Source: a virus
Length of the DNA: 42,339 nucleotides
IMG/VR virus record: IMGVR_UViG_3300017728_000025
Span: 1-42,339 of that record
Strand: one strand, 5' to 3'
Shown: piece by piece, positions 35,117 to 42,339 of the stretch
How positions within the stretch are numbered: position 1 is the first letter of the stretch
Layout of the letters: every line of letters starts with the position of its first letter
Made by a program: the position numbers and the translations under genes
Notes under the pieces: model-generated
Told to the model about the DNA's origin: nothing
Database searches by the model: none
The model's input: the letters and a program-made list of their open reading frames with translations, nothing else

Positions 35117-35121
35117 GTAGC

Positions 35122-35481
35122 ATGAGTACAAGACTAACAAAGGCTCTGGAGTTTGCAAACTATCGCACAACGATTAACAATCAACAGGCACAACTAAAAG
35201 CAAAAACACAAAACCTATTAAGTTACAGTATTAATGGCGGTACATTTACTATTGATGTGCCATTAATTACCTTCTGTAAGCAACTTATGGACGAGGGACA
35301 AACTGAAGTGGTACTCTTAGACATTTACAATAATCCAATTAGAGTAGATGTAACAAAGTTTTATGAGGAAATACATAGTAGATATTTTGAAGTAACAAAC
35401 GATTATTATGTGGAATATGAAAAACTTCGTAAAGCAAGAAAAGTACACAAAGTTTTGGACCTAGATGAAAAAGGAAAGTAA
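35122..35481 (+). CDS. conserved small protein of marine T4-like phages, unknown function
   Basis: 119 aa. It begins LTKALEFANYRTTINNQQ, then has a short central strand part (YSINGGTFTIDVPLITFCK), QTEVVLLDIYNNPIRVDVTKF, and a helical end with NDYYVEYEKLRKARKVHKVL. I recognise this type as a small protein repeatedly found near tail fibre genes in cyanophages, without a known role. No signal peptide or membrane span. First gene of the cassette after the terminator; its start is probably leaderless. It overlaps the next gene by 17 bases, so the two are co-expressed. Confidence 0.75.
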   Translation: MSTRLTKALEFANYRTTINNQQAQLKAKTQNLLSYSINGGTFTIDVPLITFCKQLMDEGQTEVVLLDIYNNPIRVDVTKFYEEIHSRYFEVTNDYYVEYEKLRKARKVHKVLDLDEKGK

Positions 35482-36364
35482 TTCACGCGGTGTAATAATG
35501 TTTGCACATAACAATACGGAAATAGATTATTTTCGTCTTGCAGTTGTGAATGCTTTACTAGTACAAAAGAATCTAGGTATAAAAAATGTTACAGTAGTAA
35601 CTGACCCTCATAGTCTTAAACAAGGCGAAAAAACTTTAGGTAAAAGATTAATTAAGAAAGCAATTAACAATATAATTGTAATAGAAAAAGATAAAAAATT
35701 TAAAGCATTAAATCAAAGACTTTATAAAGACACCAGTCATACTACTAAGTACTTGCCTTTTTATAATGTTAATAGATGTGATGCTTACCACTTATCCCCA
35801 TATGATGAGACATTACTAATAGATGTAGACTATTTAATTTTAAGTGATACATTAAATCATTGTTGGGGACATAACAACGAACTTATGATGAATTGGAAAT
35901 ACCAAGACATCATGTACGAAAGAAAAGACCCATCGTTAGCAAGGCTAAACGACATGGGTATTACCATGTATTGGGCGACTGTGGTTTATTTCCGCAAAAC
36001 AGAATATGTAGAAAGTTTCTTTAACATAGTTAGTCATGTTAAAAACAATCCACAGTTCTATAAAGACTTATATCAATGGCAAGGTACTCTATACAGAAAC
36101 GATTATAGTTTCTCAATTGCCGCACATATGATGTCTGGTTTTGTAGACAAAGGTATACCTCAGTTGCCTACTACCCTTTATAAAAGTTTTGATACAGACG
36201 ACATACATAGTGCTATAGATGAGAACACTATTGTCATGTACTTAGAGAAGCCCAGAAGCCCTGGAGACTTCATGCTAACTAAATGGCAGGATATTGACTT
36301 ACATATAATGAATAAATGGGCAATAAACAGAGTAAGTGAGGAATTGTTAGAATATGCAAGATAA
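35465..36364 (+). CDS. glycosyltransferase-like protein (GT-A type fold) 1
   Basis: 299 aa. After SRGVIMFAHNNTEIDYFRLA it has a Rossmann-like start, then LSPYDETLLIDVDYLI with a DxD pair (D120, D122) at the end of a strand, the metal and nucleotide-sugar site of GT-A enzymes. Later comes ITMYWATVVYFRKTEY and a C-terminal helix part. The gene product at 38289 is a paralogue: it shares SRG-x5-A-x-NN near the start and SPYDET-x4-D-x-D. A transferase acting on a sugar donor is likely, but donor and acceptor are unknown and catalysis is not shown. Start ATG 35465 is kept because the paralogue begins at the same point. Overlaps both neighbours. Confidence 0.65.
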   Translation: MKKESNSRGVIMFAHNNTEIDYFRLAVVNALLVQKNLGIKNVTVVTDPHSLKQGEKTLGKRLIKKAINNIIVIEKDKKFKALNQRLYKDTSHTTKYLPFYNVNRCDAYHLSPYDETLLIDVDYLILSDTLNHCWGHNNELMMNWKYQDIMYERKDPSLARLNDMGITMYWATVVYFRKTEYVESFFNIVSHVKNNPQFYKDLYQWQGTLYRNDYSFSIAAHMMSGFVDKGIPQLPTTLYKSFDTDDIHSAIDENTIVMYLEKPRSPGDFMLTKWQDIDLHIMNKWAINRVSEELLEYAR

Positions 36365-37340
36365 AGAAAAGTTCTACAATGCTTCGCCTATGAAATATAT
36401 ATTATTGAGCGACGTAATAAATCACCCTGATCATCAAGCAGGTAGACTTCTACATATTAAAGAGTCTACAGCAGATATGGTTTTAAAATTTTTCAGATCA
36501 AATATAAAAAATTTAAAGTACCAGTTCAATACTAAAGCAAAAACAATAAAGATCAATTTAGAAGAAGATGATTACTTTAATTGTTTTGTAGTATCTAAAA
36601 TACATTGGTTAATGCATGATTTTAAAGTAAATGGTGTAAGTTTCGCACCACAAGGGTTTTTACAAAAAACAATAGATGGAGATCAATTTGCGGCAGAAAT
36701 ACATCCAGGTACATATAGATATCATGCAATGATACTAGCAGAAATGTATAATGAATATATCATTGTTGCTGATAAAGAAAATATTTTTCCTGATCATAAA
36801 GTTTTATCTTTTGAAGAACACAATGAACTTGTTAATAAAGGATTCATAAGAGAAAGAAAAGGCTCTTATTCTGAAGTGGAAGTTTCAAACAAAGGAGAAG
36901 ATGTCTTTACTTTACATGAAGCAGGAAATCATCACGATTGGAATATTTTAAAACAATCAGAAGAATTAATTAAAATGTTCACAAATTTAACAGTTTATAC
37001 AGATGACCAAGAGGGTGTAGAAAAATTAAATCTAATCAAAGAACAAAATATAGATGTTAAAATAACAGATAATGGTTATGCTACAATTCCCCATAAAGAA
37101 GAATGGAAAGGTATATCTGTTTATATACCAAAATCTGATTCCATGGAAGATCATTTTACACTTGACATGATATTAGATTTAGATATCGATACTGATATAG
37201 TATATCATATTGACACCGGAGTAACTATTATAAATAATAGTTCAGTAGGATGTAAAAGACTGATACTAGAAATAATACAAGAATCTAAACCTGAATATTT
37301 AGATAATTTTTTATGGGCAAGGAGAGTAGTCAGAAAATGA
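36354..37340 (+). CDS. unknown protein of the accessory cassette
   Basis: 328 aa; family not recognised. It is rich in charged and aromatic residues, with no signal peptide or membrane span. Notable parts: ILLSDVINHPDHQAGRLLHI near the start, FAAEIHPGTYRYHAMILAEM (about 115-134), FTLHEAGNHHDWNI (about 183-196) and a C-terminal YHIDTGVTIINNS. The conserved-looking HPGTYRYHAM and His-rich stretches could mark a ligand or metal site, but this is not certain. GAGGAA (36338-36343) lies 10 bases before ATG 36354, inside the upstream gene. Its TGA stop overlaps the next ATG as ATGA. Position between a GT-like and a 2OG-oxygenase-like gene suggests a shared pathway. Confidence 0.6.
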   Translation: MQDKEKFYNASPMKYILLSDVINHPDHQAGRLLHIKESTADMVLKFFRSNIKNLKYQFNTKAKTIKINLEEDDYFNCFVVSKIHWLMHDFKVNGVSFAPQGFLQKTIDGDQFAAEIHPGTYRYHAMILAEMYNEYIIVADKENIFPDHKVLSFEEHNELVNKGFIRERKGSYSEVEVSNKGEDVFTLHEAGNHHDWNILKQSEELIKMFTNLTVYTDDQEGVEKLNLIKEQNIDVKITDNGYATIPHKEEWKGISVYIPKSDSMEDHFTLDMILDLDIDTDIVYHIDTGVTIINNSSVGCKRLILEIIQESKPEYLDNFLWARRVVRK

Positions 37341-37894
37341 AGTATTCATCAAAACCGTTTCCTTGGAAACATTATATATTAGAAGATTTCTTTGAGCAAG
37401 ACGATTTTGAAAATATTAAAAATTTAAAAATTAATAATGCAGATTACTCAACTATTACAGGTTTTAGAGATGTTATAGGCGGCAGGACATTCTTAAATAA
37501 TTCCTTTGTAGAAGAAAATCCAGAATTTAAAAAAGCCGCAGACTGGTTAAACAGGCGAGATTATTATGAAGATTGTTTTAAAACAGATTTAAGCAATACA
37601 TATATGAGAGCAGAAATTATACATGACAGATATCCGTTTTTTCATGATATACATTTAGATTTACCTTGCAAAAATTTAACAACAATCATTAATATAGATA
37701 AAGAGGACGAAAAAAATCTAGCAACAGATTTATACCACACAAAGGAACATCACGTAAAAAGATTAGACTGGGTACCTAACGGAGGACTAGCATTTAAGAT
37801 TACAGATTCTGCTTGGCACGGATTTGCACCTACAGAATATAAAGGCATAAGAAAAATTATGATTATTAATTATGTTAATATAGATGAATGGTGA
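37337..37894 (+). CDS. 2OG-Fe(II) oxygenase-like protein
   Basis: 185 aa from ATG 37337, picked because it overlaps the previous stop as ATGA and GGAGAG lies at 37321-37326. It opens PFPWKHYILEDFFEQDDFEN, typical for short prolyl-4-hydroxylase-like proteins. Likely iron ligands are His106 and Asp108 (HLD in FFHDIHLDL) with distal His161 in DSAWHGFAP, and Arg172 in GIRKIMIINYV as the 2-oxoglutarate anchor. The order HxD...H...R at these distances fits an active dioxygenase. Such enzymes are frequent in marine T4-like phages with unknown substrates, either protein side chains, sugars or bases. Confidence 0.8.
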   Translation: MKYSSKPFPWKHYILEDFFEQDDFENIKNLKINNADYSTITGFRDVIGGRTFLNNSFVEENPEFKKAADWLNRRDYYEDCFKTDLSNTYMRAEIIHDRYPFFHDIHLDLPCKNLTTIINIDKEDEKNLATDLYHTKEHHVKRLDWVPNGGLAFKITDSAWHGFAPTEYKGIRKIMIINYVNIDEW

Positions 37895-37916
37895 GATAAG
37901 GATCAATTATATATTA

Positions 37917-38138
37917 ATGAGTAAAATTGTTTCACCATGTATTGATAGATGTTTCACAGATGGTAATAAATGTCCAAGTTGTGGCCGTACCAATGACGAG
38001 GTACAAGAATGGTTTTATGCAGATGAGAAAAGAAAGAAAGAAATTTTAGAAGAATGTGCAAAAAGGTTAGATCCTGTAGCATATGATTATTGGGAAGAAA
38101 TGTATGAGTATAAAAGGCAAGAGCAAGAAGGCTCCTAG
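37917..38138 (+). CDS. DUF1289-like small cysteine protein
   Basis: 73 aa from ATG 37917 (a longer frame starts at 37884 but adds residues before the family start). The sequence SPCIDRCFTDGNKCPSCGRT then EVQEWFYAD, with a basic helix after it, is the DUF1289 pattern. Four cysteines (8, 12, 19, 22) could bind zinc or an Fe-S cluster; the family is annotated as Fe-S but this is unproven. No clear ribosome site nearby. It sits between a 2OG-oxygenase-like gene and small cassette genes, and ends in an overlap with the next one. Confidence 0.82.
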   Translation: MSKIVSPCIDRCFTDGNKCPSCGRTNDEVQEWFYADEKRKKEILEECAKRLDPVAYDYWEEMYEYKRQEQEGS

Positions 38139-38292
38139 TTTAGGAGACAAAATAGAGCATACTTGTAGACTCAATGGAAAGTTTGAGGGTAAAGTTATAG
38201 AACTATTGGCTATGCAATTCATATATGAAACTAAAGAAGGTCACCATAGGCATTGCCTTTTTAGAGAAGATTGGAAATATAAAACAAAATGA
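38104..38292 (+). CDS. small conserved-type protein, unknown function
   Basis: 62 aa from ATG 38104; a start at 38083 is possible but less likely because it lies deeper in the previous gene. The sequence is basic, with SLGDKIEHTCRLNGKFEGKV and MQFIYETKEGHHRHCLFRED, which looks like a small SH3-type beta barrel, as in many tiny phage proteins. Overlaps the DUF1289 gene and the next gene (ATGA), so it is co-translated. No function assigned. Confidence 0.65.
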   Translation: MSIKGKSKKAPSLGDKIEHTCRLNGKFEGKVIELLAMQFIYETKEGHHRHCLFREDWKYKTK

Positions 38293-39155
38293 GTAGAGGG
38301 TATATAGTAATAGCACAAAACAATGATACTGTTGACTATCTAGAGCAGGCGTATGCACTTGCACTCAATTTAAAACTAACACAGACTACTGTAAGCAATC
38401 TAACAGTATGTGTTGATACTAAAACTAAAAAATTTATAAAAGCAAAACATAAAAAAGTATTTGATAGTATAGTGGACATACCTTGGCAGGACGATGCCAA
38501 AGACGCAGAATGGAAGATTAATAATAAATGGAAGTATTACTATATGTCTCCTTATGATGAAACTGTAATACTTGATACTGATATGATATTCCCTACAGAC
38601 GTAAGTCATTGGTGGGACATAATGGCACAAAGAGATGTTTGGGCAACTACAAAAGTAAGAACATATAGAGGCGAGGTAGTTAGTAGTAATTTTTATAGAA
38701 AATATTTTGCGGCAAACGAATTACCTAATGTATATACTGCTTTCTTTTATTTTAAGAAAAGTGAAATCGCAAGTGAATTATTTGCAATGGTAGAAATTAT
38801 ATTTCAACATTGGCAAAGAATGTTTTTCAAATATATGCCTAAAGGTAAACCAGATTGGTTAAGCGGAGACGTTGCTTTTGCACTTGCTATGCAGATTTTA
38901 GGAATAGAGCATGAATGTACTAGAGAAAATATTGATGAAGTGCCAACGTTTGTACACATGAAAAGCCATGTGCAAAATATACCAGATACAAGAATAAGTG
39001 AAATATGGACTGAAACATTACCAACTTATTATAATACATACAAAGACTTTAAGATAGGAAATTTTCAGCAACTCTATCCTTTCCATTATGTAGAAAAGGA
39101 TTGGATAAGTAATACTATGATAAAGCAAATGGAACAAGATTATGGCATTAAGTGA
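38289..39155 (+). CDS. glycosyltransferase-like protein (GT-A type fold) 2
   Basis: 288 aa, paralogue of the product at 35465: both start SRG, have ANN/QNN about residue 10, and share SPYDET before a strand that ends in D-x-D (here D96-T-D98, LDTDMIF). Later parts include YTAFFYFKKSEIASELFAM and WLSGDVAFALAMQILGIEHE, consistent with the acceptor half of a GT-A protein. A conserved-looking SGD and FVHMKSHVQN follow. Function as a sugar transferase is inferred from fold-level motifs only. The start overlaps the previous stop as ATGA and the end overlaps the next gene by 14 bases. Part of the late cassette. Confidence 0.68.
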   Translation: MSRGYIVIAQNNDTVDYLEQAYALALNLKLTQTTVSNLTVCVDTKTKKFIKAKHKKVFDSIVDIPWQDDAKDAEWKINNKWKYYYMSPYDETVILDTDMIFPTDVSHWWDIMAQRDVWATTKVRTYRGEVVSSNFYRKYFAANELPNVYTAFFYFKKSEIASELFAMVEIIFQHWQRMFFKYMPKGKPDWLSGDVAFALAMQILGIEHECTRENIDEVPTFVHMKSHVQNIPDTRISEIWTETLPTYYNTYKDFKIGNFQQLYPFHYVEKDWISNTMIKQMEQDYGIK

Positions 39156-39795
39156 AGCAGAAAAAAGACGTAGGAGATTTTTAAAATCTAAAAAAGAGGC
39201 CGGCGGTGATATAGAGTCTTTACAAGCAAAAATGTTTGATAGAGATTTTTCTGTAAACTTTGATAAAGAGGGAAATATTCTAGGCTTTTCTCAGGAAAAA
39301 ATAGTTAAAAAGAAAGGTACATTTTTAGAAACATTTAAAAGAGAGCAAATTGAAATATTAAAAGGTAAAAATACTAATTTATATAAAGTAGTTCAAGATC
39401 CAAATATAGATACAATTTTTAGTATTCAATTAAAACCTGTAGAAAGTGTCTTTGTAAGAACAGAACAAAGTTTTGTAAGTGTAATAGAACATGGTAAAAA
39501 GACAGGTGCAGATATATTAGTCTATTTCGAAGAAGATCAATTTATTGTTGAAATCACAAACAAGATAAAAAAGAAATATAAAGATATAGAACCAAAACTA
39601 GCAAATATAAATGGCGGTAAGATTCTAAAATTTTATTTTACTAGCATACGTGATCCACATTTTTTAGTCCATAATATTAATATATCTTTAGAAAAATTAT
39701 TAACAAGTACAAAGATATCAACTAAAGTTCCTAAAAAATTGAATCAATGTAGTGTATATACCCTAAAATTATTTGATAAATATGTGCGTACTTAA
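39142..39795 (+). CDS. unknown protein, basic N-terminus
   Basis: 217 aa; not recognised. It begins with a very basic helix, SEAEKRRRRFLKSKKEAGGD, followed by mixed strands: VVQDPNIDTIFSIQLKPVES, VSVIEHGKKTGADILVYFEE, then IVEITNKIKKKYKDIEPKL. The basic N-terminus could contact nucleic acid or membrane, without proof. No membrane span or cysteine cluster. It overlaps the GT-like gene upstream by 14 bases. A late-type promoter lies in its last codons. Confidence 0.6.
   Translation: MALSEAEKRRRRFLKSKKEAGGDIESLQAKMFDRDFSVNFDKEGNILGFSQEKIVKKKGTFLETFKREQIEILKGKNTNLYKVVQDPNIDTIFSIQLKPVESVFVRTEQSFVSVIEHGKKTGADILVYFEEDQFIVEITNKIKKKYKDIEPKLANINGGKILKFYFTSIRDPHFLVHNINISLEKLLTSTKISTKVPKKLNQCSVYTLKLFDKYVRT
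39775..39782 (+). promoter_or_regulatory. late promoter (GATAAATA) for the last cassette unit
   Basis: GATAAATA lies in the final codons of the 39142 gene. The predicted start near 39788 gives a leader of about 29 bases with AGGA (39805-39808) ahead of ATG 39817. Confidence 0.65.
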
Positions 39796-39816
39796 AAAAT
39801 ACACAGGACGACACAT

Positions 39817-40815
39817 ATGGCAAAAATTGATGTTACAGAACTAGACATATTCTATATTTCATACGATGAACCAAATGCTGAAGAGCATTGGGCAGATCTA
39901 TTAAATAAAGTACCGTGGGCAAAACGTGTACATGGTGTAAAAGGCTTTGACGCCGCACACAAGGAATGTGCAAATCAATCAGAAACAGAACGTTTTATCA
40001 CAGTAGACGGTGATAATATTGTTATGGATGACTTCTTTGAACAAGTATTAGACGTACCTGACACAGACCATGACGGCAATAACATAGCAGAAAGTATTTT
40101 TAGTTGGAATGCTAAAAACATTCTTAACGGATTAGTATATGGTAACGGTGGACTAAAATGTTGGCCAACAGAATATACTAAAACAATCAATACACATGAA
40201 GCCGCAACAGACGGTGAGGGTATGGAGTTTTGTTGGAAACTAAATTACATACAACTCAACGACACGTTTTCAGAAGTACATCAAACTGCTTCTCCTTTCC
40301 AAGCCTTTAGAGCAGGATTTAGAGAAGGTGTTAAGATGAGTTTAGATCAAGGTGATAGAGTTTCGCCCGATGACTTTAAAGAAAAGATTTGGTATGGTAA
40401 TTATAACAGGCTAAATGTTTGGTGTAATATTGGTTCAGATGTTGACAATGGTTTATGGGCAATGTACGGTGCTAGACTAGGTTGTGATATGACTGTACTA
40501 AGTGATTGGGATACAAATTTAATTTCTGATTATGATTGGTTTAAAGACTTTTTTGAAAATTCTGTATTGCCTCGTTTTCCAGGAGATGAAGTATGTAAGT
40601 ATACAAAAGTTTCTTGGAATCCTGAGATGGTAGAAATTGCTATAAAAGACTTAGGTGTAAAATTAAACGAAAGCATAAATTCTATGATGTTGTTTGATCC
40701 TAATCCTAATATGTGTAAATTTTTTAAAGCAACTTACGTCAACCCTAGAAGATGGGGAGCGATGATAAGAGAAACACAAATACAAGAATTACTAGAAAAA
40801 GGGTTAATACAATAA
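39817..40815 (+). CDS. glycosyltransferase-like protein 3
   Basis: 332 aa. It starts with ELDIFYISYDEPNAEEHWAD and AKRVHGVKGFDAAHKECANQ, then ERFITVDGDNIVMDDFFEQ with a DGD pair (D64, D66) at a strand end, the look of a GT-A nucleotide-sugar site. SPFQAFRAGFREGVKMSL follows in the centre, and a helical C-terminal part with FKATYVNPRRWGAMI. It differs from the two other GT-like proteins of the cassette and is of a type often called hypothetical in marine phages. Function inferred. ATG 39817 follows AGGA by 8 bases. The radical SAM gene begins 3 bases after its stop. Confidence 0.65.
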   Translation: MAKIDVTELDIFYISYDEPNAEEHWADLLNKVPWAKRVHGVKGFDAAHKECANQSETERFITVDGDNIVMDDFFEQVLDVPDTDHDGNNIAESIFSWNAKNILNGLVYGNGGLKCWPTEYTKTINTHEAATDGEGMEFCWKLNYIQLNDTFSEVHQTASPFQAFRAGFREGVKMSLDQGDRVSPDDFKEKIWYGNYNRLNVWCNIGSDVDNGLWAMYGARLGCDMTVLSDWDTNLISDYDWFKDFFENSVLPRFPGDEVCKYTKVSWNPEMVEIAIKDLGVKLNESINSMMLFDPNPNMCKFFKATYVNPRRWGAMIRETQIQELLEKGLIQ

Positions 40816-40818
40816 TAA

Positions 40819-42339
40819 GTGAGCAACTACGACCAGGCCGCTGATAAGGCTAAAGAACAACTGGACTCTATCAGTCCAACAATGTGTTATGCAAAATGGA
40901 CACAGGTATCCATGCATCTAACAAATGGTAAAACACATAGTTGCTATCATCCTCCAACACATGATATAGACGTTGAGGAACTAAAAGTAAACCCTTCAGC
41001 ACTACATAATACAACTGAAAAGAAAGAGCAACGTGCTCAAATGTTAGCAGGTGAGCGACCAGAAGGGTGTAGTTACTGTTGGCGTATAGAAGATGTTGGC
41101 GGTAGAAGTGATAGAGTTTATAGGAGTGGCGAGTACTGGGCACAAAATGCCAGGGAAGAAATAGCAGAAGCAGGTGCTGACGGAAACATAAATCCCAGAT
41201 ATGTTGAAGTAAACTTTAATCAAGCATGTAATTTTAAATGTAGTTATTGTAGTCCACATTTAAGCACTACCTGGGAAAAAGAAGTCAAGGAACATGGCCC
41301 GTATAATATTATACAAGGCGAGCATAATAATTTAGACAGTTTAAGTAAACAGCGATTACTACCACAAAAATTAGCACAAAACGAAAATCCATACGTTGAA
41401 GCATTTTGGAAATGGTGGCCTGAGTTATATAAAAACCTAGAAGTTTTTCGTATGACAGGTGGTGAACCATTAATGGATGTAAACACATTTAAAGTTTTAG
41501 ACTATGTGTACAAACACCCTAATGCCTGGTTGGAGATGTCTATGACATCGAACATGGTACCACCTAAACCTATCTTAATGGATATGTTTATAGAGAAACT
41601 ACAAAGATTAGAAGAGATACAAATTTGGGAAGACCCAGAAAAGTTTAATCCAAACTCTGGGAATAACTGGTATGTAGCACCAGCATGTAAGAACTTTGCC
41701 ACGTTTGTAAGTGTAGATGGTTACGGTGAACAAGCAGAGTATATGCGTAGCGGTATGGATTTTTCAGTGCTACAGAAAAATGTAAAACGAATTTTAAAAG
41801 AAACTGATAATAGTACTATAACATTTATTAATACGTTCAATGTACTAAGTCTTACAAGTTTACGTGACTATTTACAATGGATATTAGACTTGCGAGACGA
41901 GTATGCTAAAGACAGACAAGGAATAAAATATATTCCTATTCCAGATAATGGAGATCACAAACACCCTGATTATGAAGTAAAACCTAAGCAAAGAATATGG
42001 TTTGATATACCTTTACTTAGAGCACCACTGTGGCAATGTATACAAATAATGCCTGACTATTATCAGAGTTATTTAGAAGAAGCAATCGCATTCATGGAAA
42101 TGAATCAAGCAGATGAAGTAAATATAGACTATAGAGGTTTCAAAGATTTTGAAATAGACAAAGTAAGACGTAATCTAGAATGGATGAAAGCAGGTTCTAG
42201 TATGGATAAGGACGAGCTACTTAAAGCAAGAGCAAATTTTTATAAATTTTTTATGCAACATGACGAAAGACGTGATACAGATTTTTTGTCTACTTTTCCA
42301 GAAATGGAAGACTGGTGGAATATTTGTAAAGAAGCAGAG
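40819..42339 (+). CDS. radical SAM enzyme, twitch-domain type, C-terminus cut
   Basis: 507 codons from GTG 40819 stay open to the window end, so the C-terminus is missing. GTG is preferred over ATG 40882 because SPTMCYAKWTQVSMHL, typical of the family start, begins before that ATG. The 4Fe-4S site is CNFKCSYC (C137, C141, C144). RMTGGEPLMD is the SAM-binding GGE block, and SNMVPPKP follows. A second Cys pair, CSYC, lies near residue 84 before the main site. Family members occur in marine T4-like phages with no assigned product. It is probably translated after the GT-like gene (TAATAAGTG junction) from the late promoter at 39775. Confidence 0.88.
   Translation, partial: MSNYDQAADKAKEQLDSISPTMCYAKWTQVSMHLTNGKTHSCYHPPTHDIDVEELKVNPSALHNTTEKKEQRAQMLAGERPEGCSYCWRIEDVGGRSDRVYRSGEYWAQNAREEIAEAGADGNINPRYVEVNFNQACNFKCSYCSPHLSTTWEKEVKEHGPYNIIQGEHNNLDSLSKQRLLPQKLAQNENPYVEAFWKWWPELYKNLEVFRMTGGEPLMDVNTFKVLDYVYKHPNAWLEMSMTSNMVPPKPILMDMFIEKLQRLEEIQIWEDPEKFNPNSGNNWYVAPACKNFATFVSVDGYGEQAEYMRSGMDFSVLQKNVKRILKETDNSTITFINTFNVLSLTSLRDYLQWILDLRDEYAKDRQGIKYIPIPDNGDHKHPDYEVKPKQRIWFDIPLLRAPLWQCIQIMPDYYQSYLEEAIAFMEMNQADEVNIDYRGFKDFEIDKVRRNLEWMKAGSSMDKDELLKARANFYKFFMQHDERRDTDFLSTFPEMEDWWNICKEAE

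Noticed and set aside
40871-41702. Four antisense frames at the right end
   Set aside because: The plus strand there encodes the radical SAM enzyme without a stop, with a clear CxxxCxxC site; the antisense frames are shadows.

Overview
The window is a stretch of a T4-like myovirus genome. Marker genes are a Rad50/Mre11-type nuclease pair (gp46/gp47), a T4-type late sigma factor (gp55), and a long baseplate and tail cluster (gp48, gp53, hub proteins, gp25, gp6, a giant gp7-position protein, tail fibres). Strong AT bias, the marine style of the gp48/gp6/fibre proteins, and small late operons with GATAAATA-type promoters point to a marine phage of the cyanophage/pelagiphage branch. The extreme AT richness fits a SAR11-type host, but the host is inference. 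No tRNA, CRISPR array, integrase or insertion sequence was seen.

Layout. (1) 1-2317, minus strand: gp46 (cut by the window edge), gp47 and gp55 form a compact operon driven by a perfect TTGACA-16-TATAAT promoter. (2) 2318-2461: divergent control region with a plus-strand late promoter. (3) 2462-9022, plus: gp48, gp53, a large hub protein (VrlC-like), a gp5-like spike that lacks lysozyme, and a separate lysozyme-like gene that seems to lack the catalytic N-terminus. (4) 9019-9826, minus: a two-gene island, an alpha/beta hydrolase plus a small coiled-coil protein, with its own perfect sigma70-type promoter. (5) 9904-31153, plus: gp25, an enlarged gp6 (1388 aa) and a giant 5568-aa protein that takes up about 40% of the window. 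(6) 31187-35055: a structural protein, a tail fibre and a second fibre-like protein, ending in a strong intrinsic terminator. (7) 35122-42339: an accessory cassette under late promoters. It holds a small conserved protein, three glycosyltransferase-like proteins, a 2OG-Fe(II) oxygenase-like protein, a DUF1289 Cys protein, several unknowns, and a radical SAM (twitch-type) enzyme cut by the right edge.

How it fits together. gp55 made from the early/middle minus-strand operon should direct late transcription from the GATAAATA promoters on the plus strand, which express the baseplate, fibres and enzyme cassette. gp46/gp47 serve recombination and DNA processing. The cassette could modify virion or host-surface molecules, but that is not proven by the sequence. 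A recurring feature is that several promoters are placed so that the predicted +1 is the A of the start ATG. This suggests leaderless mRNAs for gp25, two other late genes and the hydrolase, while other transcripts carry a short leader with a clear Shine-Dalgarno.
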